NCBI GenBank assembly: GCA_030150565.1
Contig: JASLFR010000003.1
Span: 1-20,120, forward strand
Length of the DNA stretch: 20,120 nucleotides
Source of the DNA: Cardiobacteriales bacterium
GTDB taxonomy: Bacteria; Pseudomonadota; Gammaproteobacteria; Cardiobacteriales; Wohlfahrtiimonadaceae
Direction: 5' to 3'
Each line of letters begins with the position of its first letter. Positions within the stretch are counted from its first letter, which is position 1. The notes under the pieces were generated by a model, which did no database searches, had not been told where the DNA came from, and saw only the letters and a program-made list of their open reading frames with translations. The position numbers and the translations under genes were made by a program. Below are positions 1 to 7,086 of this stretch, one piece after another.

Positions 1-671
1 TCACCATTAATGAGGATGATCCGCTTATCCCCTTTTGTGATCTCTGGCACATATCGTTGCACCATAACTGAAGTTTGGTTCTCCTCTGTGAGTGTCTCTA
101 AAATCACATTGAGATTAGGATCTCCCTTAGCGACACGGAAGATAGAGCTCCCCCCCATACCATCGAGCGGTTTTACGATTGTATCGTGATGCTTCTCAAT
201 AAAAGCTTTAATCTTATCGCTCTGGCTTGTGACAAGAGTGGGTGGGCAGAATTGGGGGAACCAAGTGGTAAACATCTTTTCATTACAATCTCTAAGAGAA
301 TCGGGGCGATTGCAGATAAAGGCGCCTTGTCGCTCCATTAACTCTAAGAGGTAGGTTCCATGAATGTAGTGCATATTGAAGGGGGGATCTTTGCGCTGAA
401 GCACAATATCGTCTGCTCCAAAGATGATTGTTTCTGGCGCGCTGAGTCTGTACCACTCTTCACCTCGCTTACCAGCTGCCTCATCGAGAGTGACTCTCTG
501 AGCGGTAGTCTCTACAACCCCCTCATTGAGAAGAATTTGGGGGAGCTGGGTGTAGAAGAGGGGATAGCCGCGATCTTGAGCGCCAAGCATCATTCCGATA
601 GTGGTATCGACACTAAAATCGACCGACTCGATCGGATCCATAATGACAATAATACGGGGGGAAGTTTTCAT
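1..671 (-). CDS. gshB: Glutathione synthetase, partial (C-terminal part outside window)
   Basis: ATP-grasp ligase that joins gamma-glutamylcysteine and glycine to make glutathione in the cytoplasm. The frame starts at an ATG (671-669) preceded by an AGGAG ribosome site and stays open to base 1, giving 223 codons of about 316 in E. coli GshB, so roughly 90 C-terminal residues are missing because the window ends. The N-terminal IMDPI motif (residues 9-13), the central KPLDGMGGSS ATP-grasp glycine loop and the KRIILING strand at the window edge are typical of the family. rsmE lies directly upstream on the same strand, the same order as E. coli rsmE-gshB. No internal stop is present, so it is incomplete only by position. 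Confidence 0.95.
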   Translation of the reverse strand, partial: MKTSPRIIVIMDPIESVDFSVDTTIGMMLGAQDRGYPLFYTQLPQILLNEGVVETTAQRVTLDEAAGKRGEEWYRLSAPETIIFGADDIVLQRKDPPFNMHYIHGTYLLELMERQGAFICNRPDSLRDCNEKMFTTWFPQFCPPTLVTSQSDKIKAFIEKHHDTIVKPLDGMGGSSIFRVAKGDPNLNVILETLTEENQTSVMVQRYVPEITKGDKRIILING

Positions 672-780
672 TCTTTTTACTCCTATTGGTAGGGGAATAG
701 ACCCACTTACTGAATAAGTACAGTCTAAAGGAGGTGTGTAAAAAACGGTAGTGAACAAATATTATTAGAGCAATAAAGGA
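672..780 (-). other. Intergenic region between rsmE and gshB
   Basis: This 109 bp gap holds the gshB ribosome site (AGGAG near 679-684). On the minus strand a weak promoter-like pair can be drawn (TTTACA about 17 bases before ACTTAT), but the match is poor. A small dyad, ACTTA-5-TAAGT, lies around 705-719. No terminator hairpin for rsmE is visible, so gshB may be read from rsmE, from a promoter here, or both. Confidence 0.4.
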
Positions 781-1515
781 TTACTCAGCCCAATCACCTA
801 ATAGACTCTGCAGAGCTGAGATAATGGTTAAGCCTGCCGTTTCAGTGCGTAAAATACGCTTTCCAAGTCGAACAGATTGAGCACCAATCGATTCAAGATG
901 GGTAATTTCATTGGGGGTAAACCCTCCTTCAGGGCCGATAATGGCGCCAAATTGGGTTGTTTTGATACCACTCTTTAAAAGAGCACCTAACGATTGTTGA
1001 GCGATCGGGCTTAGGATAAGCCTCTTCTCCCTCTTCTCCTCTTTAAGATCGGTTAAGAGGATGGGGGGATTGAGGGTAGGGGGGAGATTGAGCCCCGATT
1101 GCTCACAGGCGGCAGCGATAATACTCCGCCAGCGCTCCACTCTTTTTTCAAGCTGTGCAGGCTTTAAGGAGAATTGAGAGCGTTCCGCGATAAGAGGGGT
1201 TATCTCACTCACCCCAAGCTCGGTCGCTTTCTGAAGAAGAAAGTCCATCTTATCCCCCTTATTGGGAAGCGATTGATAGAGATGGATCGAAAGCAGTGAT
1301 TGACGATTCTCATCAGAGAAAGCTTCAATCTTTAGAGTGAGATCACGGCGATTGATCGCCTCAATCGTTCCATAATACTCCCCCCCTAAACCGTTAAAGA
1401 GGGTAATCTCATCCCCGATACGCATCCGCAGAACACGGGCGATGTAGTTGTAATCTTCATCGGTTAAAGTGAGCCTCTGCCCGATGGCGAGGGGTTGATC
1501 TAAGTAGCGTCGCAT
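781..1515 (-). CDS. rsmE: 16S rRNA m3U1498 methyltransferase
   Basis: SPOUT-class methyltransferase that methylates N3 of U1498 in 16S rRNA using S-adenosylmethionine. At 244 residues it matches the usual family length (243 in E. coli). The N-terminal part (about 1-70) is the PUA-like RNA-binding domain. The C-terminal knot domain shows the signature IIGPEGGFTPNEI and the closing LGKRILRTETA motif that forms the cofactor pocket. The ATG at 1515 has AGGAA six bases upstream. It sits between mlaA and gshB on the same strand. A strong hairpin with a U tract lies between mlaA and this start, only about 20 bases before the ATG, so its own promoter would have to be inside mlaA or transcription must read through. 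Confidence 0.96.
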   Translation of the reverse strand: MRRYLDQPLAIGQRLTLTDEDYNYIARVLRMRIGDEITLFNGLGGEYYGTIEAINRRDLTLKIEAFSDENRQSLLSIHLYQSLPNKGDKMDFLLQKATELGVSEITPLIAERSQFSLKPAQLEKRVERWRSIIAAACEQSGLNLPPTLNPPILLTDLKEEKREKRLILSPIAQQSLGALLKSGIKTTQFGAIIGPEGGFTPNEITHLESIGAQSVRLGKRILRTETAGLTIISALQSLLGDWAE

Positions 1516-1536
1516 AAGAGTTCCTAAAAATGGGGT

Positions 1537-1567
1537 AAAAAAATAGAGCGCATCAACGCTCTATTTT
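1537..1567 (-). terminator. Rho-independent terminator-like hairpin after mlaA
   Basis: A perfect 11 bp stem (AAAATAGAGCG, 1540-1550, pairing with 1557-1567) with a 6-base loop is followed on the minus strand by a run of seven T. It lies 18 bases after the mlaA stop and 22 bases before the rsmE start. The stem ends in A/T pairs, so part of the U tract overlaps the stem. Confidence 0.8.
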
Positions 1568-1584
1568 AGATCGATTAGAGAGAA

Positions 1585-2451
1585 TTATTGATTACGCATC
1601 CGTGCAAAATCGCTCAATGAGAGCTCATCTTCATCGAGATCAGTATCAGTAACAGGTGCAGGAACGCCCGCCTCTGCTTGATTGCGTCTGCGTGCAAGTT
1701 CTGCAATTGAGAGCTCTTCATCCTCTAACTCATCAATTGCGCGATTCTGGTTCGATTTGATCGCTCCCCGCTCACGAAGGAGGTTATCTCGATACTGCAT
1801 ATACGCCTCTCTTTGGAAGACATACTCATCAAGCGCCGCCTTTTTTGTCACGGAATCGACATCAAGCAACTCACTACGGAGCTGAACTAAGCCTGCCGTA
1901 GTTAACCCAGCATTAACATACTTATTCGCCATGTAAACATGGGGGGTTGCCGCAATATCACCAATCACGCCAACACCATCACGAGGTGTTGAAGGCCCCA
2001 TAAAGGGGATGACGAAGTAGTTACTCTTCTCCCAGCCATATTTAGCGAGCGTTGTACCAAAGTCGTTTGTATGTTTTTTAGGGAGATTGAAGGGTTCGGT
2101 AAGATCGACAAAGCCTAATAATCCAAAGGTTGAATTGAAGACGAAGCGGTGTACGCTCTCAACCGCTTTACCAAATTGCCCCTGCGTTACGTCAATTACA
2201 GCAGTACGGGTATCACCAAGATTGCTAAAGGCGTGCCCCACACTCTTACGGATTGGCTCAGGGACCACTTTTGTATACCCTTCCGCTACTGGTTTTGTAA
2301 TCGCTTTATCAAAAGCGGTATTGAAGGCGTACATTTTGCGGTTATAGCTTTCGTATGGATCGTGAGGATTCTTCCCCGCACATGCAGCGATAATGCCCGT
2401 TAAACTCAACAGAATGAGGGGGCGAACTCTATTATTTACTCGATTAATCAT
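1585..2451 (-). CDS. mlaA: MlaA-type outer-membrane lipoprotein with duplicated C-terminal motif
   Basis: MlaA (VacJ) forms a channel in the outer membrane that removes mislocalised phospholipids from the outer leaflet. It normally hands them to MlaC and the MlaFEDB importer. Here 288 residues are predicted: a lipoprotein signal with lipobox ending IAAC at Cys24 and Ala at +2 (outer-membrane sorting), then the family core beginning DPYESYNRKMYAFN and continuing to about residue 230. E. coli MlaA has 251 residues. The extra C-terminus is acidic and repeats one motif twice (238-258 and 269-288; both end in ARxRNQ). The start has only a weak ribosome site and lies 16 bases after yadH, suggesting coupled translation. 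mlaA is last in yadG-yadH-mlaA and is closed by a terminator. Confidence 0.93.
   Translation of the reverse strand: MINRVNNRVRPLILLSLTGIIAACAGKNPHDPYESYNRKMYAFNTAFDKAITKPVAEGYTKVVPEPIRKSVGHAFSNLGDTRTAVIDVTQGQFGKAVESVHRFVFNSTFGLLGFVDLTEPFNLPKKHTNDFGTTLAKYGWEKSNYFVIPFMGPSTPRDGVGVIGDIAATPHVYMANKYVNAGLTTAGLVQLRSELLDVDSVTKKAALDEYVFQREAYMQYRDNLLRERGAIKSNQNRAIDELEDEELSIAELARRRNQAEAGVPAPVTDTDLDEDELSLSDFARMRNQ
1588..1740 (-). repeat. Two diverged copies of an acidic motif encoded at the mlaA 3' end
   Basis: Codons 238-258 (1740-1678) and 269-288 (1647-1588) encode related segments: an acidic stretch, ELS, a hydrophobic residue, two variable residues, then L/F-A-R-x-R-N-Q. They are separated by a short Ala/Pro-rich linker of 10 residues. 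The second copy is the extreme C-terminus of the protein. This is seen directly in the translation; the function is unknown. Confidence 0.7.
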
Positions 2452-2467
2452 AATTTTGCGCTCAAGG

Positions 2468-3241
2468 TTAAGATTTAAGGCCAGTCCCTTTATTTAATAG
2501 ATGTAGCGCAAAACTGAAGAGCGCCACAAAGAAGATGATAAGTAACCCAATTGCGATGGTGATATTGATATCACTTGTGCCTAGGAAGCTGTAACGGAAG
2601 GCATTTACCATATGCAAAATCGGGTTGAAGTAGGAGAGATTTTGCCAAAATGGTGAGAGCAACGAAATTGAGTAGAAGACCCCACCAAGATAGGTGAGAG
2701 GCGTTAAGATAAAGGTTGGGATGATGGAGATATCATCAAAATGGCGCGCGTAGATTGCATTAATCAACCCTGCAAGTGAAAAGACTAATGAAGTGAGCAG
2801 GAAGACGGTGAGCATCAGTGCCACATTCTGAATCTGAAGATCGACAAAGATAAAGGTAGTGAGTGTAACAATTCCTCCTACTAAAAATCCTCGTGCAACA
2901 CCCCCTGCCACATATCCCGCTAAAATTGTGATATTGGAGATAGGGGAGATGAGGAGCTCCTCAATATGGCGGCTATATTTTGCGCTAAAGAAGGAGGAGA
3001 CAACATTGGAGTAGCTATTGCTAATCACCGTCATCATTATTAGACCAGGAGCGATATATTGTGCGTAACCTACCCCCTCCATCTCTCCTACACGATCGCC
3101 AATGATTCGACCAAAAATAAGGAAGTAGAGAATCGTTGTAATAACAGGGGGGAGTAGCGTCTGTGGCCAGATACGGATAAAACGATAAAACTCCTTCGTT
3201 ACCATTGTGGTGAAGGCGACCCAATTAGGATGCTTACTCAT
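2468..3241 (-). CDS. yadH: ABC-2 type transporter permease (YadH family)
   Basis: Inner-membrane permease that should pair with the ATPase encoded just before it to form an exporter; the substrate of YadGH is not established. The 257 residues fit the family (256 in E. coli YadH). About six hydrophobic segments can be seen, beginning with ILYFLIFGRIIG near residue 40. The family features MSKHPNWVAFTTMVTKEFYRF at the N-terminus and the conserved ABC-2 stretch around YLGGVFYSI near residue 188 are present. The ATG at 3241 overlaps the end of yadG by 8 bases, so the two are translationally coupled. mlaA begins 16 bases after this stop, placing an outer-membrane lipid protein in the same transcript. 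Confidence 0.9.
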   Translation of the reverse strand: MSKHPNWVAFTTMVTKEFYRFIRIWPQTLLPPVITTILYFLIFGRIIGDRVGEMEGVGYAQYIAPGLIMMTVISNSYSNVVSSFFSAKYSRHIEELLISPISNITILAGYVAGGVARGFLVGGIVTLTTFIFVDLQIQNVALMLTVFLLTSLVFSLAGLINAIYARHFDDISIIPTFILTPLTYLGGVFYSISLLSPFWQNLSYFNPILHMVNAFRYSFLGTSDINITIAIGLLIIFFVALFSFALHLLNKGTGLKS

Positions 3242-4187
3242 GATCGGTTTCTCCTTTTTGTGATGTGATGCGTAGGAAGAGCTCTTCTAAGCGGTTTGCT
3301 TTGTTGCGCAGCGCCTCAACAGTAATTCCTGCAGATTGAAGACCTGCAAAGAGATCGCTAATTGTATTGGGTTTAACCACTTCAGCCTCAATCTCACGGG
3401 GAGCTCTTTGTAGAAAGTTGATGCCATCGAGCTCTGGAAGATCGACACTTAAAGGCTCAGTTAAGCTTAAGACAAAGCTCTCTGATTGCAGCTCTCTTAA
3501 GAGGGATTCCATTGAGCTCTGCTGCACAATCTTTCCATGATTGATGATGGCGATATTTTTACAGAGCAGCTCCGCCTCCTCAAGATAGTGAGTTGTGAGG
3601 ATAATGGTTGTCCCTTCATCATTAATTTTACGTAGCAAATCCCACGTTTGACGGCGAATCTCAATATCGACTCCAGCGGTAGGCTCATCAAGAATGAGCA
3701 GTTTTGGCTGATGAACAAGGGCGCGTGCAATCATTAAGCGGCGCTTCATTCCTCCTGAAAGATTGCGTGCCATTGTGCGCGCTTTATCGGTTAGGTCGAG
3801 AAGTTCGAGAAGCTCAGCGGTTCGTCTTCTCGCCTCTTTTCGAGGGATGCCGTAAAAGCCTGCTTGATTGATTACGATCTCTTCAACAGGCTCAAATTGA
3901 TTAAAGTTGAACTCTTGTGGAACGAGCCCAATGAGCGCCTTAGCCGCTGCTCGCTCATCATGAAGCGAGTGACCAAAGACCTTTACAGAGCCAGAAGTTG
4001 CCCCCACAAGATCGGTAATAATGCCGATGGTGGTCGATTTTCCCGCCCCATTTGGCCCTAAAAGTGCGAAGAAATCCCCCTCATTGACCGAGAGATCGAT
4101 GCCGAGCAACGCCTCTTTGCCATTGTCGTAACGCTTTTTTAACCCTTTAATCTCAAGCGCGGGGATTGAACTATTCGGTGTCGTCAT
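3234..4187 (-). CDS. yadG: ABC transporter ATP-binding protein (YadG family)
   Basis: Cytoplasmic ATPase subunit of an ABC-2 exporter. In 317 residues it shows a complete nucleotide-binding domain: Walker A GPNGAGKST (44-52), Q-loop at Gln91, signature LSGGM (143-147), Walker B LLILDEP (163-169) and the H-loop TTHYLEEAE. After about residue 230 there is a C-terminal extension typical of the CcmA/DrrA-like branch, ending in an RLEELFLRIT segment. The ATG at 4187 is preceded by GGAGGT with 7-base spacing, a strong ribosome site, consistent with it being the first gene of yadG-yadH-mlaA. It overlaps yadH by 8 bases. Confidence 0.92.
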   Translation of the reverse strand: MTTPNSSIPALEIKGLKKRYDNGKEALLGIDLSVNEGDFFALLGPNGAGKSTTIGIITDLVGATSGSVKVFGHSLHDERAAAKALIGLVPQEFNFNQFEPVEEIVINQAGFYGIPRKEARRRTAELLELLDLTDKARTMARNLSGGMKRRLMIARALVHQPKLLILDEPTAGVDIEIRRQTWDLLRKINDEGTTIILTTHYLEEAELLCKNIAIINHGKIVQQSSMESLLRELQSESFVLSLTEPLSVDLPELDGINFLQRAPREIEAEVVKPNTISDLFAGLQSAGITVEALRNKANRLEELFLRITSQKGETDHE

Positions 4188-4319
4188 TCGATGAACCTCC
4201 TCATTGATTGGTTGATCTCAATTAAGCGGTGTAGAGCGAAAAATGCTTAAGAGATGAAATAAGAACGAGCCCCAAAAGGACTCGTTATAGAATGGTAGAT
4301 CGCTCTTTAAGGGGAAATA
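4188..4319 (-). other. Intergenic region rluB/yadG
   Basis: This 132 bp gap has a terminator-like hairpin near the rluB stop, then about 75 bases before yadG that could hold a yadG promoter. No good -10/-35 pair is visible. A TTAAGC/GCTTAA inverted repeat (4222-4227 and 4245-4250, 17 bases apart) is present; its arms are short and it may be chance. Confidence 0.4.
4264..4286 (-). terminator. Hairpin downstream of rluB, possible terminator
   Basis: On the minus strand a 9 bp stem (one G-U pair), AACGAGTCC with GGGCTCGTT and a 5-base loop, lies about 34 bases after the rluB stop. The bases that follow (CTTATTTC) are only a weak U tract, so termination may be partial. Confidence 0.5.
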
Positions 4320-5318
4320 TTATGAGTCTCTCTTTTGGCGACGATTGCGGTTTGGCGTCGAATTTGTCGCTTTTCCTCTCCGTTCGCCCCCTTTTTTAGC
4401 TGCGCGATCGGGGTGAGTTGTATTCCATTCAACTTCTCTCTCCCCCCTTTTGCCACGATAATTTCCCCTCTTTTGGGTACTTTCTGCTCTAACGGAGGCG
4501 CGATTTTTCGATCTTGCACCACGGCTTAAACTGCGCCCTTTACTCCCAATGCGCTCTTTTTCGGCTGAGTAGCTCTCTTTTTGATGCTCAAGCCCAACTG
4601 ATTCTACTAACTCTTTGAGCACATCCTCTTCAATATCGATAAATTGACCAGCTCGTAAGGAGCGGGGGAGCTCTACATTACCGTAACGAATGCGAATGAG
4701 ACGGGAGACCATCAATCCTTGCGATTCCCAAAGGCGGCGAACCTCGCGGTTTTTCCCCCCTTTAACGGTGACGTGGTACCAGAAGTTAGCTCCAGTTCCT
4801 CCTGACCAAGTGATCTCTTCAAATTTTGAGAGCCCATCTTCAAACATCACCCCATTGCGCATATTATCCGCCATCTCATCGGTGAAATCGCCAATAACAC
4901 GGACTGCATACTCCCGCTCAACCTCATGAGAGGGGTGCATTAAGCGGTGGGCTAGCTCACCATCGTTAGTGACGAGGAGCAATCCTTGGGTGTTGATATC
5001 AAGACGGCCAACGGTAATCCAGCGACCATTATGAATTTTGGGGAGTGAGCTAAAGACAGTGGGGCGCCCTTCAGGGTCATGACGAGTGGTAATCTCCCCT
5101 TCAGGCTTATAGTAGAGAAGAACTCGGCGATCGATCTGGTCGGTGTTGATGGCGACTTCACGTCCATCAATCTCAATTCTCTCCGAGCCATCAATCTGAC
5201 AACCAAGTTTCGCAACTTTGCCATCTACCTTAATTCTCCCCTCCTCAATCCACGCTTCAATTTGGCGGCGTGAACCATAACCGTTATGGGCGAGAACTTT
5301 CTGTATACGATCCTTCAT
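4320..5318 (-). CDS. rluB: 23S rRNA pseudouridine(2605) synthase with long basic tail
   Basis: RluB converts U2605 of 23S rRNA to pseudouridine. The protein begins with an S4 RNA-binding domain (about 2-60). It continues with the RsuA-family catalytic domain, whose motif GRLDINTQGLLL holds the catalytic aspartate at Asp107. The stretch KPEGEITTRHDPEGRPTVF is characteristic of RluB rather than RluE or RluF. At 332 residues it is longer than E. coli RluB (291). The excess is a C-terminal tail of about 80 residues rich in Arg, Lys, Ser and Gly with no visible fold, probably a disordered RNA-binding extension. The ATG at 5318 has AAGGA upstream. It diverges from rpoN. Confidence 0.93.
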   Translation of the reverse strand: MKDRIQKVLAHNGYGSRRQIEAWIEEGRIKVDGKVAKLGCQIDGSERIEIDGREVAINTDQIDRRVLLYYKPEGEITTRHDPEGRPTVFSSLPKIHNGRWITVGRLDINTQGLLLVTNDGELAHRLMHPSHEVEREYAVRVIGDFTDEMADNMRNGVMFEDGLSKFEEITWSGGTGANFWYHVTVKGGKNREVRRLWESQGLMVSRLIRIRYGNVELPRSLRAGQFIDIEEDVLKELVESVGLEHQKESYSAEKERIGSKGRSLSRGARSKNRASVRAESTQKRGNYRGKRGEREVEWNTTHPDRAAKKGGERRGKATNSTPNRNRRQKRDS

Positions 5319-5353
5319 AAATCCTTCACTAATTGAAAATAAAATAGAGAAAT

Positions 5354-5384
5354 ATTATAGCGCACTTAATGGTTTAAGTCGCAA
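5354..5384 (-). promoter_or_regulatory. Candidate sigma-70 promoter for rluB
   Basis: The minus strand carries a perfect -10 box TATAAT (5359-5354), about 36 bases before the rluB ATG. The best -35 candidate is TTGCGA (5384-5379), but the 19-base spacer is longer than ideal. A prediction only. Confidence 0.45.
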
Positions 5385-5412
5385 ATAGCGGGTAAGGAAA
5401 GTGGTATTCTTG

Positions 5413-5430
5413 CTCCCTTTAAGAGGGGAG
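5413..5430. repeat. Small inverted repeat in the rluB/rpoN intergenic region
   Basis: CTCCCTT (5413-5419) can pair with AGGGGAG (5424-5430) across a TAAG loop, a 7 bp stem with one G-U pair. It has no T tract and lies between the two divergent promoters. It could be an operator or chance. Confidence 0.35.
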
Positions 5431-5464
5431 AAAATGGGTGATTCTGTATAGGAAGTAGGCGATA

Positions 5465-5523
5465 TTGTGCCATTGGTCTATTTATTGCTATGATTACTCC
5501 ATGACAATTTGAGTCTATATAAT
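5465..5523 (+). promoter_or_regulatory. Candidate promoters for rpoN
   Basis: Two candidates are visible. The first has an extended -10, TGCTATGAT (5486-5494), with TTGTGC as -35 (5465-5470) and an 18-base spacer. The second has a consensus TATAAT at 5518-5523, only 25 bases before the GTG start, but no good -35 box. The extended -10 is the better guess. Confidence 0.45.
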
Positions 5524-5548
5524 TCATAGAGTTACAGAAGGAGAGGCG

Positions 5549-7009
5549 GTGAGTCTTCGGTCACAATTACAGTTAACGCAGAGCCAAAAGCTGGTGATGA
5601 CGCAGAGTTTGCAGCAGTCGTTAAGGATGTTGCAGATGAGTCAGCTTGAGCTTCAAGCGGAGATTCAATCCCTGCTCTCTTCCAATATTATGTTAGAGCC
5701 TGCAGCGCCAGAAGAGGGGCTTGAAGAGTATCATCACGATTACGATCAAGAGGCGATTGAGCCTGAAAAATCGCTCGATCTTGACTCTATGGAGACCAAT
5801 GTTGAGATCGCAGAGTATGGGGATTACTTCAACGATGATTACGGCACTGCGTTAGGCGCTTCTGAAGTGAGTGATTATGATGGGCTCAATGAGGTGAGTG
5901 AAGCGCATGAGCGCACCCTTGAGGAGCATCTTTTATGGCAACTTCATCTCAACACCTTTACAGAGCGGGAGATGTTGATTGGTGGAGTAATTATTGATGC
6001 TCTAAATGAGGATGGATTCCTTTTTACTCCATTTGATGAGCTTAAAAATGCGTTAACTCCCCTTATAAAACGGGAGGAGTTTGAGCTTGTTTTACGCAGA
6101 ATTCAAAATTTTGAGCCAGCAGGGATCGCTGCTCGAACGGTTGCAGAATCGCTTAAATTGCAGGTGGAAGCGCTCGATCCAAAGCCTGAGTGGGCTCCGC
6201 TTGCGTTGCAGCTCTTTGAGAAGGGGTTTAAAGAGCTTGAGCAGCTCAATTTAAAGGGGATTATGGCGCTCTTAAAGATTGATGAAGCGCAATTGCGAAC
6301 GCTTTTAAATGCGATTCGTACACTCAACCCCCGTCCTGGAAATCAATTTAGCAGTGCTCCTTCAACTCCTGTTGTTCCCGATCTCTTTCTCACCTGTGAG
6401 GGGGAGAAATTGATCGTAACGCTCAATGAGGGGAGCATCCCTAAATTACGCATTAATCCCTACTATCAAGGGTTGCTCAATAAATTGAAGCGGGATAGTA
6501 AAGATTCAGAAGTATTAGCGGAGCATTTAGCAGAAGCGAGAGCTGTAATTCACAACTTAGGGAGCCGTTTTGATACCCTTTTACGGGTGGCACAGGCGGT
6601 GGTTAATTATCAGTATGAGTACTTTTTTCAGGGGGTGAAGGCGCTTCGCCCTCTACAGCTTAAAGATATTGCAGAGCGCCTTGATTATAGTGAATCGACC
6701 ATCTCCCGTGCAGTTGCAGGAAAGTATATGCTTTGCCCTACTGGAATGATCGCATTGAATGATCTCTTCTCCCATCAGATCTCAAGCTCTCACGCTGAAG
6801 GGGAGGAGGCCTCTGCCGCTGCGGTTATGGCGCTCCTTAAAGAGATTGTTGAGAAGGAGCCAAAAGAGAAGCCGTTAAGTGATGCACGATTAGCAGCTCT
6901 ATTAGCGGTACGAGGGCACGATGTCGCTCGAAGAACGGTGGCGAAATATCGTGAACAGCTCAATATCCCAAGCTCAACAGAACGTAAGCGGTTAGCGATG
7001 TTGCGTTGA
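5549..7009 (+). CDS. rpoN: RNA polymerase sigma-54 factor RpoN
   Basis: Alternative sigma factor for -24/-12 promoters, which needs an AAA+ activator. The GTG start at 5549 is chosen because AAGGAG lies 5 bases upstream and the protein begins with the usual MSLRSQLQLTQSQ-type Gln/Leu-rich activator-interaction region (about 1-50). An acidic region II follows (about 52-115), then the core-binding domain, the helix-turn-helix (KDIAERLDYSESTISRAVAGK) and the RpoN box ARRTVAKYRE at 460-469. Length 486 compares with 477 in E. coli. It lacks its usual neighbours: no lptB upstream and no hpf, ptsN or rapZ downstream. Instead a terminator follows and plsY converges from the right. Confidence 0.97.
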   Translation: MSLRSQLQLTQSQKLVMTQSLQQSLRMLQMSQLELQAEIQSLLSSNIMLEPAAPEEGLEEYHHDYDQEAIEPEKSLDLDSMETNVEIAEYGDYFNDDYGTALGASEVSDYDGLNEVSEAHERTLEEHLLWQLHLNTFTEREMLIGGVIIDALNEDGFLFTPFDELKNALTPLIKREEFELVLRRIQNFEPAGIAARTVAESLKLQVEALDPKPEWAPLALQLFEKGFKELEQLNLKGIMALLKIDEAQLRTLLNAIRTLNPRPGNQFSSAPSTPVVPDLFLTCEGEKLIVTLNEGSIPKLRINPYYQGLLNKLKRDSKDSEVLAEHLAEARAVIHNLGSRFDTLLRVAQAVVNYQYEYFFQGVKALRPLQLKDIAERLDYSESTISRAVAGKYMLCPTGMIALNDLFSHQISSSHAEGEEASAAAVMALLKEIVEKEPKEKPLSDARLAALLAVRGHDVARRTVAKYREQLNIPSSTERKRLAMLR

Positions 7010-7035
7010 TATTGAGTTTTTAAGAGAAGATGAAA

Positions 7036-7061
7036 AAGCCTCTAGAGTGATCTAGAGGCTT
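7036..7061. terminator. Shared bidirectional terminator between rpoN and plsY
   Basis: A perfect 11 bp stem (AAGCCTCTAGA, 7036-7046, with 7051-7061) encloses the loop GTGA. On the minus strand it is followed by a run of five T; on the plus strand by CTCTATTTTAT. It lies 26 bases after the rpoN stop and 25 bases after the plsY stop, so it can serve both convergent genes. Confidence 0.85.
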
Positions 7062-7086
7062 CTCTATTTTATAAGGGAAAAATAGA

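Noticed and set aside
45..61. A sigma-54-like promoter (TGGCAC followed by TTGCA) on the plus strand inside gshB
   Set aside because: The GG and GC elements are separated by 11 bases rather than the required 10, the site is inside a conserved coding region on the opposite strand, and no gene follows it.
1..671. gshB and uvrA considered as truncated pseudogenes
   Set aside because: Both frames run cleanly off the window edge with conserved motifs and no internal stops, so they are cut by the window, not broken.
360..692. A 110-codon open frame on the plus strand
   Set aside because: It lies antisense to the conserved gshB frame, has no ribosome site and encodes nothing recognisable.
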